64,000 nucleotides of DNA from Euglena gracilis. Its lineage: Eukaryota > Euglenida > Euglenophyceae > Euglenales. Below are positions 55,085-64,000 of this stretch, one piece after another (position 1 is the stretch's first letter; each line of letters opens with the position of its first letter). The notes below the pieces were generated by a model, which ran no database searches, was not told the origin of the DNA, and saw only the letters and a list, made by a program, of their open reading frames with translations. The position numbers were made by a program, and so were the translations under genes. The stretch spans positions 81,650,474 through 81,714,473 of the forward strand of contig CP154956.1 in assembly GCA_039621445.1 (NCBI GenBank), written 5' to 3'.

Positions 55085-55420
55085 TTACATCTTTAGAGTA
55101 AGAGTGAAGCTTACCACCCCGGCGACAGCCGCCAAGCACCTCTGGTCAACCATGCCCTTGGGCCCAGCATCGCCCAGCATCGCCTTTGAAGCCCTTAGAG
55201 GTGCACCTCCTGTACCTGCATCCACCCAGATACCTGCATCCGGAGCATCCAAAACAGCATCTGCAACCACTTCATCCGCTTTTGTCCACTTTTTACCCAC
55301 TTGCACAACTTTGGTGACTCTTGGCCACTTTTGGCCACGTTTGGCCACTTTGCCAACTTCACTCACCTTGTCCAGTATTTGCATCTTGTGTGGAACATCT
55401 TGTCCAATACTTGCATCCAT
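55085..55420 (-). CDS. Hypothetical protein linked to the 18-bp minisatellite
   Basis: The minus-strand frame of 111 codons reads MDASIGQDVPHKMQILDKVS, EVGKVAKRGQKWPRVTKVVQ, KKWTKADEVVADAVLDAPDA. Composition is Lys/Val/Asp/Ala-rich. Upstream on the same strand lies the minisatellite, which encodes (DA[G/T]GQD)n in one frame, interrupted by a MITE. A repeat-containing protein is possible but unproven. Confidence 0.3.
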   Translation of the reverse strand: MDASIGQDVPHKMQILDKVSEVGKVAKRGQKWPRVTKVVQVGKKWTKADEVVADAVLDAPDAGIWVDAGTGGAPLRASKAMLGDAGPKGMVDQRCLAAVAGVVSFTLTLKM

Positions 55421-55925
55421 TGCACCTTGTCCAGTGCAGGCTTCTTTTTAAGACCCCCGGGGGGGAGGGGGGTCCCCCCCACCCACCCAGGGTGGCGCGG
55501 GACCCCCGGGGGGGGGGGGGGGGGGGGGCCCCCCCCCAAAACCGGGCCCGTTAAAGGCAATTATCAAAAATTTTCGGCGCTTCGCGCCGAAAAGGTATAC
55601 CCGGCGCCTCCGGCGCGGGACCCCCGGGGGGTCAGGTGACTTAAAAAGAAGCCTGGTCCAGTATCTGCATTTATTGCATCTTGTCCAATATCTTCCTCTT
55701 GTCCAGCATCTGCAATCACTGCATCTTGTCCAGCATCCGCATCTTGTCCAACGTCTGCATCTTGTCCAGCATCTGCATCTTGTCTAGCATCTCCATCTTG
55801 TCCAGCATCTGCAACCACTGGATCTTGTCCAGCGTCTGCATCTTGTCCAGTATCTGCATCTTGTCCAGTGTCTGCATCTTGTCCAGCGTCTGCATCTTGC
55901 CCAGTATCTGCATCTTGCACCCATT
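55375..55925. repeat. 18-bp minisatellite TTGTCCAGCATCTGCATC, split by a MITE
   Basis: About 15 units from 55656 to 55915 and two to three more at 55375-55436. The MITE at 55437-55655 lies in the middle and duplicates 8 bp of the unit. The minus strand reads as repeats of DAGQDA or as repeats of KMQ(I/T)LD in another frame. Confidence 0.9.
55437..55655. mobile_element. hAT-type MITE, TIR CAGGCTTCTTTTTAAG (219 bp)
   Basis: Right end ACTTAAAAAGAAGCCTG. TSD GTCCAGTG (55429-55436) versus GTCCAGTA (55656-55663). The interior contains AATTTTCGGCGCTTCGCGCC + GAAAAGG and GGCGCCTCCGGCGC. Sister of 23794-24031. Confidence 0.85.
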
Positions 55926-56290
55926 GGCTCCCAACCTAGCCAAAATGACCACAGAAGCCTCAAAGAGCAATCAGAATGTCTGAAATGGCTTGAAATAACC
56001 TAAAACAGCCCCAAAATGCTTACAATATCCACAAAAAAATCACAAAAATCCACAAAAATACCCAAAATCACCAAAATGGCACAAAATGGCCAAAAATGCC
56101 TAAAGGTGATCATATTGACCCAAATTAGCCCAATATTTGCCCAAATCAATGCAAAATAGCCCCAAATTAGCAAAAAAAGCAAAAAAGCAACCCAAAATGG
56201 CCAAGATAGGTGCAATATTGGAGACTTGTGGGGAAATTGTCCTAAAAATGGGTTTAATTCTTCAAAATATGCAAAACGCCAGCATCGCCC
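55926..56290. repeat. A/T-rich degenerate repeat of CAAAATGGC words
   Basis: AAAATGGC, AAAATCAC, CAAATTAGCCC recur roughly every 10-20 bp over 350 bp on the plus strand. No reading frame is convincing. Confidence 0.6.
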
Positions 56291-56387
56291 AGCATTGGAA
56301 CCGCCCTCTGGTCTCCAAAAATCCAGCATCGCCCAGCATCATCAGAGGTGCTTGCCCCCTGCCCCCCCTCCCTGGGTAGGTCCGGTG

Positions 56388-56645
56388 CATGCTTGTGCTT
56401 ACCGACCGGGGGGGGGGAGGGGGGGGTGCTATAGGGTGCCTGCCCCTAGCAGGCACACCCCCCCCCGGGGGGGATAGGGGTTTCCGGGCCCCCGGCGCAT
56501 TTGGCGCCAGGGTCGGAAGGGGGTGCCTGCTAGGGGCAGGCACCCCCCAAAACCCGGGGGGGGGGGTCGGATCGGTGCTATGGGGTGCCTGCCCCTAGCA
56601 CCCCCCCACCCCCGTGGGGTGGGCACCCAACTAAGCACAAGCCTG
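56388..56645. mobile_element. hAT-type MITE, TIR CATGCTTGTGCTTA (258 bp)
   Basis: Right end TAAGCACAAGCCTG. TSD GTCCGGTG (56380-56387) versus GCCCGGTG (56646-56653). The interior has three copies of the palindromic GTGCCTGCCCCTAGCAGGCA in both orientations with C/G runs between, so it folds strongly. Confidence 0.85.
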
Positions 56646-56930
56646 GCCCGGTGGCCTGAGGATTATCGATGTGACTGGATTTCCTGGCCCCCAAAGTGAA
56701 TGGCCTATAAGTTAGGGAATGATCTCTAGTTTCTCCAGCCCTTAGGTTACCCGCAACTCCCCGCCAGTCAGATATGCCCCGAGCAAAAAAGTTGTCTACC
56801 GTTTTTTTCCAGGGAAACTGCAGGGTCATTTTGGGGTCAAAAAATAGAAAAATTCAAAATATCTCAAAAACGCTGCGGAGTTGAGGAAAAGTGAAGAGGA
56901 CCTCCTTCCACAACTTTGGGACGCCCTATC
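56646..56930. other. Spacer, no gene seen
   Basis: Mixed sequence. TTTTGGGGTCAAAAAATAGA near 56829 resembles 6645-6665. Confidence 0.3.
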
Positions 56931-58325
56931 GATCGGTATGCGCGGTTTGGGCCAACTCCTCGCCTGGGCCGAGATACGGCCGTTTTGTGGCTTTGGGCCA
57001 GTTTTGCCAGTTTTGGCCATTTCGGAGGCCCCGAACGAGAAATTGGTGATGGACTTTTTGGTGGTCGCCAGCGACCATTTTCTAGCGACTAGTTGCTAGC
57101 GACCATTGGTGATAAGGCTGGTCGCTAGCGACCACCAATTTTAAGTCCACCCCCCCTCTAAAAAAGTTTTTAAGCCCCCAGCCCTCCAAAAAAAATTCAT
57201 TCAAATATGAAGGAAAATTACTCAAAAGCCACCCAAATGCCTTCAGAAATCCCCGTTCGGGGGTCCATTTGCAAAAAATTTTGGGTAATATCTTCTTTTT
57301 GCGCCAGTTCTGTGAAACTTGTCTTTGTCCAGGAGTTAAGGAGCACGATTTGGCCATCCTCGGGGTTCATACGGGAGCGCGATTTGGCCCTCCTTATTTT
57401 GCACACACAAGGGGATTTTGTTATTTTGGGCAGGGGGGCCGTAGGCCGACTAAGTTCGCATATCGGGGTTCATACTGGAGCGCGATTTGGCCCTCCCTAT
57501 TTTGCACACACAGGGGGATTTTGTTATTTTGGGCGGGGGAGGAGCCGACTGAGTTCGCATATCGGGGTTCATTCCCTTATTTTGCACACACAGGGATTTT
57601 GTTATTTTGGGGGGGGGGGCGTGGGGGGGGCAGCCCCCCCCCCCCCCGAGGAGGCCGTAGGCCGACTAAGTTCACATATCGGGGTTCATTGGGGTTCGCA
57701 TCATGCTTGTGCTTACCGACCGGGGGGGGGAGGGGGGGTGGGTACTATAGGGTGCCTGCCCCTAGCAGGCTCACCCCCCCCCGGGGGGGGGATAGGGGTC
57801 CGGGGGGACCCAGAAAATTTTCATTGAAAATGGCCTTTTCCGGGTCCCCGGCACCTTCGGTGCCGGGGTCGGAGGGGGGGTGTCTGCTAGGGGCAGGCAC
57901 CCCCCAAAACCCTACCCCCCCCAGGGGGGGGGGTCGGATCGGGGGCTATGGGGTGCCTGCCCCTAGCACCCCCCCCCCCGTGGGGTAGACTAAGCGCAAG
58001 CCTGGTTCGCATATCGGGGTTCATTTTTTTTGCAAATGGACCCCCGAATGGGGGTTTCTGAAGGCATTTGGTGGGTTTCGAGTCATTTTCCTTCATATTT
58101 GAATGAAAAAATTTTGGAGGGGGGAGGTTAAAATTGGTGGTCGGGGCGACTAGTCGCTCCGACCACCAATGGTCGCTACGCCATCACCAACAGTCGCTAG
58201 CGACCACCAAAAAATCCATCACCAATTTCGCGCAATGGGCCCATTTCGGGGCCGGTTCGGGGCCCGAAACCGTAAATTGGCTGTATCTCGGGCTAGACGA
58301 GGAGTTGGGACGGGGTTGACCGTTT
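56930..58325. mobile_element. Long inverted-repeat element, family GTCGCTAGCGACC, carrying a nested MITE
   Basis: Outer arms share CAACTCCTCG(C/T)CT.G.CCGAGATAC (56956 and, reversed, near 58295). Next come AAATTGGTGATGGA(C/T)TTTTTG and several GGTGGTCGCTAGCGACC palindromes, at 57040-57145 and reversed at 58128-58225. Inner TTCATTCAAATATGAAGGAA at 57196-57215 pairs with 58092-58111. The interior repeats a GGCCCTCCTTATTTTGCACA..GGGGATTTTGTTATTTTGGG unit three times (57385-57610). A MITE lies at 57702-58004. No gene. Confidence 0.65.
57702..58004. mobile_element. hAT-type MITE, TIR CATGCTTGTGCTTA (303 bp), nested
   Basis: Right end TAAGCGCAAGCCTG. TSD GTTCGCAT is perfect (57694-57701 and 58005-58012). 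Interior as in 56388-56645, plus GTCCCCGGCACCTTCGGTGC. Confidence 0.9.
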
Positions 58326-58559
58326 TTTGAGGTTCCCGGGGTCTGGTTGTGCGATTTTGGGCTAGTTTTGGGTATTCGGGGACCCCTGCGGGGGTCCGAG
58401 GGCGAGTGGGCGAGGGGGGTCGGGAGGGCGGTTCGGGACCCAAAATTTTGAAAAGAATTTTCGCTCAAAAACACTTTTTTTCACTTTAGAACGTCAAAAA
58501 TGTGTTTTTGAGAAAAAAAATTCCGACACGGACCCCCCTGGCCGGTGTACTTAGCCATT

Positions 58560-58830
58560 TTTGGGTCAAAAAGAAAAATTTCGAAAATTTTTTTTGCCCA
58601 AAAGCAGTTTTTTGACCTCTCGGACCCGAAAAAAGTGTTTTTGGGCCGAAAATGAGCGCTTTTTGACCCCGCCCCCCCCCCCCTCCCCGTTTTGGGCCCG
58701 AATCGCATGGACTTTGGGTCATTTTCGGGTCAAAAGCGGAAAAAATCGAAAAATGTTTTGCCCAAAACGATGCTTTTTGGCTTCCCAGACCCGGGAAAAA
58801 TGTTTTTGAGCCAAAAATGAGCGTTTTTCA
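58560..58830. repeat. Dispersed repeat, copy 2 of 7980-8260
   Basis: See 7980-8260. It ends just before a CAGGGTTCGATATAAGG terminus at 58840, a solitary left end of the MITE family at 63166. Confidence 0.6.
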
Positions 58831-58879
58831 ACCTCCTGGCAGGGTTCGATATAAGGCCAGGTGGGGGGGGGGTCCGGAC

Positions 58880-59488
58880 CAGGGGTTTTTTTTAAGACCG
58901 GGGGGGGGGGGGAGGGGGTCGGCACCCACCCACCCACCCCCTGGGTTGGGGCCCCGGGGGACCCACCCACTTTTGCCCAAAAATGGCCAAAAATGCTAAA
59001 AATAGCACCTTTTTCAAAATTTTCGGCGTCGAAAAAGATGTACCAACCCGCCCCGCCCCCCCCCCCCCCGGGGGGAGGGGGGTTCAAGGGACCCACCCAC
59101 CCTACCCCCCCCTCCCCCTCCCCTTCTTCTGGCCTGGCGCTGTTGTTCGCCTCTGGCCCTTTTTGTCTGTGTACGTGGAGGTGGCCGGAGCCTGGCGGGA
59201 CTTACCTTGTTTACGTCGCCGGCCACCAAGCGCCGGCCAGGCACATACTCCACTTTAGTTAGGGGGTCACCTTCACTGTGACGACGCACCAGTTACTCCA
59301 GTCCACGACCCCAGCAGGTGTGGTTCCCAACTCAGTGGACAGGTCCACTCAATTGGGAACAAACTCATGGGTAGGTCTGTTCCAGGCCCGAAGGCACCTC
59401 CCGGGGCAGCCCTGTCCCACAAGCACACCCACTTGGAACCCCCCTCCCCCCCCGGGGGAGGGGGCCCAAGACTAAAAAAAAATCCCTG
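58880..59488. mobile_element. hAT-type MITE, TIR CAGGGGTTTTTTTTAAGAC (609 bp)
   Basis: Right end GACTAAAAAAAAATCCCTG. TSD GTCCGGAC is perfect (58872-58879 and 59489-59496). It contains the AAAATTTTCGGCGTCGAAAA core near 59013 and non-repeat sequence at 59115-59440 that may be captured DNA; the latter is non-coding as far as I can tell. Confidence 0.85.
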
Positions 59489-59712
59489 GTCCGGACCCCC
59501 CCCTGCGGGCCAGGGGGGGGGCCCCCCCACCTAAACAGTGGCGCGGTCCGGGTGGGCCAAAAAAATTGACATCCAGCGAAATCAAAGCGCAAGCAGCACA
59601 TAATGTTTTTTCATCAGGTCAATGGCAGAAAATTACCAAAAACTCCGGCGCTTTGCACCGGAGGAAAAAATTGACCTTTTTGGGCCCCCCGGGGTCGGTC
59701 CGGACCAGTGCC
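59489..59712. other. MITE-like core without ends
   Basis: CACCTAAACAGTGGCGCGGT at 59530-59549 and AACTCCGGCGCTTTGCACCG + GAGGAAAAAATTGACC match the interior of 63166-63586. Confidence 0.45.
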
Positions 59713-60690
59713 AGACGGTAGACTGGGGGGGGGGGTCCTGGGTGGTCGGCCGACCACCCAACTGGTCGGCCGACTAGGCCTGGTCGGCAGCTAGTCGGCG
59801 AGACGGGGGGGGGGGTCCTGGGTGGTCGGCCGACTAGTCGGCCGACCACCTACTCTAATGTAGTTACGGTCCAGTTTCGCCGACTTTTAAGCCCCCCCCC
59901 CTGAGAAAAAAAATTTGTCCAAATCACCCCAAAACCAGTCAAAACCCACCCAAATGGCTCCAGAACCCCCCAATCGGGGGTGAATATGCAAAAAACTGGG
60001 GGCAAAATGTCCATTTTGGGCCACTTTTGGCAAAAGAACACCTCTCCCCGTTGTATATAAGTCAATACAAGTCAAATTTTGCACAAAAAGGACTTAGCCC
60101 TCCAAGTATATTGCCAACATAGAAGGGATTTTGTAATTTGAGGGGGGGGTGCGGACCCCCCCCCCCGCCTATGCCAAAGTGAGCCACAAAAACGACTTAA
60201 CCCCGGAGTATGTTGCCAACACAGAAGGGATTTCGCTATTTGAGGGGGGGGGTGCGGGGGGGGAGCCCCCCCCCGCCTATGCCAAAGTGAGCCACAAAAC
60301 GACTTAGCCCCCGAGTATGATGCCAACACAGAAGGGATTTTGTTATCTGAGGCTCGGATGGGGGTGGAGGGGGGAGTTTTCAGCCTGTCGTGATGCAGAA
60401 TGCTTGCATTTCTAAAGGATTTTCATGTAATCCCTGTTTCGTCATTGGTTTTTTACCCCTCCGGACCCCATAAAGGGCCCACCAACCCCCCACCGACCAA
60501 AGATTTCCATCTGAGGGTGTTCCTGTTGGTGTAAGGCACTTATTTGGACCCATCCGGACCATTTCCGGGTGGTTTGGACCCGCCACAGACTATTTTTATG
60601 ACCACCGACTAGCCATACAATTTTCTTCATAAAAAGTCGGCGAGACTGGCCCGTAACTACATTAGAGTGGGTGGTCGGCCAACTAATCCG
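59713..60690. mobile_element. Inverted-repeat element, family GTCGGCCGAC (0.98 kb)
   Basis: The left arm holds several GGTCGGCCGAC(C/T) palindromes, then ACTCTAATGTAGTTACGG.CC and CGCCGACTTTTAAGCCCCCC. The right arm is the reverse (AGTCGGCGAGACTGGCCCGT + AACTACATTAGAGTGGGTGG). The interior has GCCAAAGTGAGCCACAAA(A)ACGACTTA three times with G/C runs. Same family as 1-960, opposite orientation. Non-coding. Confidence 0.65.
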
Positions 60691-61220
60691 GCCACCCCGG
60701 ACCCCCTCCAGCCCCGATTCCCCCCCCCCCCCCTCACTCTTCTCGCGCCGACTAGCTGTGCCGCACCAGTCCTAGTCGGCGCCTTTCCTGGTGTATATGG
60801 GGCGATCTCTCCCGGGGGAAGGGGTCGGGCGGTAGGGGGGCGGCGTCGTGCGGACCGGAATTGGTGGTCGCCGGATCTAGGAGAGGTCGGGGAGCGAGTC
60901 GGCCGACCAACCCATGAACGGGCCCCCCCCCGGGTTCTAAAACCGCCTAGAGCCGTCCGGACCCCCCCCACGGGCCAGGAGGGGGGGGTGGGGGGGACAC
61001 CCCACCTACCTAAACCATGTACGCCCTCCTTATATCGAACCCTGCCCCCGCGGCCCCAGCCTGGGCTGGACCGGGCCAGGCCGGCCAGGGGTGGTCTCCC
61101 AAAGAGCTCAGCTCTACGTTACACCCTGGTTGAGAATCCCTGATTGCGTCAATAATTTGTCACCCCTTTGGCCATAAAGAGGTCTCATGGGTCTTTACAA
61201 ATTTCATAATGTTAATGTTT
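60691..61220. other. Spacer with solitary MITE terminus at about 61030-61044
   Basis: CCTTATATCGAACCCTG ends at 61044 and matches the right terminus of 63166-63586; no partner with a matching TSD was found. The rest is G/C-run sequence. Confidence 0.4.
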
Positions 61221-61895
61221 TTTGTTTGATTTCATGTCTTACCCCCCTTCCTGCCCATTCTACCTCTTCTACCGTCTCCCACCTTTGTGCCCGCTGACCT
61301 CAGAAAGTTTTCAGCTTTCAAATTTTTTTCAAAAAACATTTCCTAGAGTTCAAAATTTGAAGCATTTTTTCCAATGCAATTTTTGCCTCAAATTAAAGTT
61401 GAAAGAATGTGTTTCCAGGTATTGCAAATGGGGGTTGAAAATGTCAATTTTCTTCTTCTCACCAGCCCAGGTAACTGCCCTCTGCCATGTCTGCCCTCAC
61501 TGCCCTGTCCTCACAGGCTCACACCTGTCTCCAACCTCTGTACTCGCTGACTTGTCTGGAGAGAAGTCAGAGGGGGTCAGCTATCATACTAAAATCTTTG
61601 CAAATTGGGACAATGTTTTCTTCAGATTCCTGTTCATTGGTGTGTTCAAAATATGCTCATTTGCCGAATTTCTTTCCAGGCAAAAATTGTCTTGCCAGCA
61701 GGCGTTTTGCAGGAAGCATTTTTGTTTTTGTTTTTTTGAAGGAAAAAAAACAGTTTGTCAAAAAATGTGCAAACAGCAATATTTTTTTTGCCGTGGATGG
61801 AATATGCCATGCCCCCCACAGAAAGCAGTTTGGGGCATCTTTGTTGAGTTTGAAATTTCTGCCTAAATGCCGCGGTCTGGGGCAGGGGGGGGGGC
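61221..61895 (+). other. Exon-like fragments, unidentified
   Basis: ACCT(C/T)TGTRC(C/T)CGCTGAC-like blocks occur near 61282-61300 and 61539-61556. A CAG|GTAACTGCCC site at 61470 and CHVCPHCP coding may mark a zinc-binding exon. No family can be named. Confidence 0.25.
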
Positions 61896-62224
61896 TTTAA
61901 ATTGGAGTGCCTTCACTCCTAGCATTCATCAGCAGTCCCAATGCTGCCCCGAACAAATTTGCTGACCAGCCCCCAGATTCCAAAATTCCACTGCAGATTT
62001 TTTTCCGTGTTTGTGATGCGCCGGAGCATGTTTGGTGTTGGCTTTGGGCAGGGTTTGGGTTGAATTTAGGCAGGGTTGGGGTTATGTTTATGGTTTGGAA
62101 TATGGAATTGGTTGGGGTGAGGGCATTTTTGGCAAAATGGGATTTCTTTCCAGGACTCACACCTGAGCCTCCGAACCACCAACCCCCCCCCCCGGGGGGT
62201 CTTCTGAGTGAAAAAAAGCAGACT
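61896..62224. other. Spacer, no gene seen
   Basis: GGGTTTGGGTTGAATTTAGG and GGGTTGGGGTTATGTTTATG near 62050-62090 are G/T-rich simple sequence. Confidence 0.3.
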
Positions 62225-62470
62225 GCAGACTGTAGCCCCTGCAGTGTTCACAGCGGGGATGGACAGTTGAAATCTCTGCAAGAGATGACGTCGGGAAAGA
62301 ATATAAGGGGTGAGGGTAAAGCCCAACAGCGAAAAAGCTCAGAGGAGGAATACACGTCATCAGGCGATGAAAGCGGCTGGGCATCCCTTTGCGCCAAACC
62401 TTTTTCACGCCAGAGTATGAATGTACAGTGCAGGCTCTGCATGAATCCACAGCTGGATGGTGGGCAGGTT
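62225..62470 (+). repeat. Exon-like repeat with CxxC motif (other copy 51915-52150)
   Basis: Plus-strand frame: GDGQLKSLQEMTSGKN..ESGWASLCAKPFSRQ and MNVQCRLCMNPQLDGGQ. See 51546-52160. Confidence 0.5.
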
Positions 62471-63165
62471 GGGCCAGCTGGGAGTTGGACCCAGTGGTCA
62501 CCCAAAAAAAAAGCATTTTCTGCCAAAAAGCCAGTCACTCCCCCCCCCCCGGGGTGGGGTCGGACATGCCTTCAGCTCCTTCATGTGGACAACACCCAAA
62601 CATCAAAAAACAATGTGCAATTGCTTGAAAATGAGGGATTATATTGAATTTTCCCATTTCGGCATTTTGGACGACCCCCTTCCCCACTACCTCCCCCCCC
62701 CTTGTCGTTGACATGCCAATGTTCCAAAAAAAAAAGTGTCGTTGACACAGGGGTGTGCAAACGGCACAGTACCATAAAAAAAAAAACAGACTGTGCGCAA
62801 CAAGTGGCCTCCACAACTGCACCATTAAACCTCTCATATATCAAATCACCAAACTTACAGGGGAAAACATTCAAAGTCCTGGCTGGCAAAAAGAAAATCC
62901 GACACATTTTGAATTGCCTGAGTTTCCTTAAAAACTGTGGTCAGCGCAAACAAAAAAACATTTTCCAGAAAAGCTCCATTGGCATGGGGGGGTTAACGAC
63001 AAGGACTACCTTGACCCTGCAGAGGGGAGGTGGCTGCGACCGCCAGCTTATTTCAAAGACCTCTGGGGTTTTTTTTAAAAAAGAAGCCTGTCCAACCACC
63101 CAGCCTGGCGTGACCCCCGGGGATGGGGGTCTTCTGACTTTTAAAAAAAAGAATCTGCCCTCACC
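62471..63165. other. Spacer, no gene seen; MITE-like end at about 63070-63091
   Basis: TTTTTTTTAAAAAAGAAGCC near 63069 resembles the right terminus of the CAGGCTTCTTTTTAAG family, but no left end with a matching TSD was found. Confidence 0.35.
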
Positions 63166-63586
63166 CAGGGTTCGATATAAGGAGAGGAGGGGGGGGGGGT
63201 GGTCCGGACCCCCCCTGCGGGCATGGGGGGGGGGTGGTTGGGGGGGACACCCCCCCACCTAAACAGTGGCGCGGTCAGGGTTACCGATTTTCGGCCCGGC
63301 GCAAAGCGCCGGGCCGAAAAAAATTTGACCCCCCAAAACGACCAAAAGTGCCATTTTGGGCACTTTTTGGGCAAAAATTGGCCAAAAATGCAAAAAATTT
63401 TCGGCGCAAAGCGCCGGAGGAAAAAAATGACCCTTTTTGGGGGGGGGGTCCCGGGTACCCCCCCGAGGGTCGGTCCGGACCCCCCTTGCAGGTGGGGGGG
63501 GGGGCCGGACCCCCCCCTGCGGGCCAGGGGGGGGGGGGGACACCCCCCCACCTAAACCATGTACGCCCTCCTTATATCGAACCCTG
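63166..63586. mobile_element. hAT-type MITE, TIR CAGGGTTCGATATAAGG (421 bp)
   Basis: Right end CCTTATATCGAACCCTG. TSD CCCTCACC is perfect (63158-63165 and 63587-63594). The interior has CCTAAACAGTGGCGCGGTC, two GGCGCAAAGCGCCGG palindromes and runs of up to 12 G. Non-coding. Confidence 0.9.
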
Positions 63587-63684
63587 CCCTCACCCCCAAT
63601 ACCCAAGGACTTCCCGCAGATCCCTGCCGGGGGAGAGCAGGAAATCTGATTGACAACCACAGGGCAACAAGCGAGAAACCTCCT

Positions 63685-63780
63685 TCCATCCAGCCCTGCC
63701 TGCACAAGCAGTGGTGCAAAACCGCATCCCCTTCTTCACTTAACGCGTTGAGGGCCCACTGAAGAGCGAAATGGAAACAC
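63685..63780. repeat. 65-bp dispersed repeat, copy 3
   Basis: See 51440-51545. Confidence 0.6.
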
Positions 63781-63978
63781 CATATGAATGATGCAAGAGA
63801 ATATAACTTGTGGGGGTCAAAAAGCACCTGCAGTCCGCAAAATACATCCGAGGAAAATTTTCTTCGTCTGAGAAGCCATTGGCAGCAAGCCAAGAAGCCA
63901 TTGGGCCATCAGCGGCCATCAGTGGAAGGGTACCAACGATGGGCAAAAAAAGTCATTGGCGGCGTTGGTGCTTTGGTG

Positions 63979-64000
63979 CCAGGCTTTTGCTTAAGGACCC
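63979..64000. mobile_element. Possible MITE left end at window edge
   Basis: CAGGCTTTTGCTTAAGGACC at 63980 resembles the CAGGCTTCTTTTTAAG terminus. The partner would lie outside the window. Confidence 0.35.

Noticed and set aside
58840-61044. One large element bounded by CAGGGTTCGATATAAGG ends
   Set aside because: The 8-bp flanks do not match (CCTCCTGG versus CCCCCGCG), so the two ends were kept as solitary termini.

Overview
This window looks like eukaryotic nuclear DNA made almost entirely of transposable elements and their debris. Very short GT-AG introns interrupt a transposase gene, and DIRS, non-LTR, Ty3/gypsy and hAT elements are all present. There are long CA/TG microsatellites and minisatellites, no bacterial gene order, and no host gene I can name. 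Runs of 8-15 G or C occur every few hundred bases. The host could be a protist or alga, but nothing in the sequence fixes the taxon. Many apparent frameshifts lie in G/C runs, so some may be assembly errors.

Layout. 1-13 kb: small non-coding inverted-repeat elements. Several are bounded by TA and carry a TIR of CC, a few bases, a C-run and an element-specific word; one is proved mobile by a filled site and a paralogous empty site. Exon-like blocks of an unidentified minus-strand gene lie at 2-4 kb. 13.4-15.2 kb: an inverted-repeat element filled with satellite, flanked by a 10-bp direct repeat. 15.3-17.2 kb: a complete but internally deleted hAT element with TIRs and an exact 8-bp TSD. 18.8-20.3 kb: the 3' part of a non-LTR retrotransposon with a CCHC/restriction-like endonuclease tail and poly-A. 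20.6-23.6 kb: a multi-exon BED-type hAT transposase with 43-nt and 49-nt introns. 24-33 kb: gypsy gag and RT/RNase H fragments, a tRNA-like sequence and a 36-bp minisatellite. 33-40.8 kb: proline-, cysteine- and coiled-coil-rich gag-like remnants. 40.8-50 kb: a nested cluster of DIRS-type tyrosine-recombinase retrotransposons; the plus-strand copy (45137-49718) retains ITRs, gag-RT, RNase H, a methyltransferase-like domain, the recombinase and the internal complementary region. 50-64 kb: small hAT-type MITEs with 8-bp TSDs, inserted into each other, into minisatellites and into larger palindrome-rich elements.

How it works together. The two hAT genes are the only candidate transposase sources seen for the 8-bp-TSD MITEs, but their TIRs differ and the pairing is unproven. 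The DIRS element carries its own integration machinery. Nothing here encodes an obvious transposase for the TA-flanked C-run elements; these, and the families of ~1-kb elements built from private palindromic words, are the least familiar content of the window.
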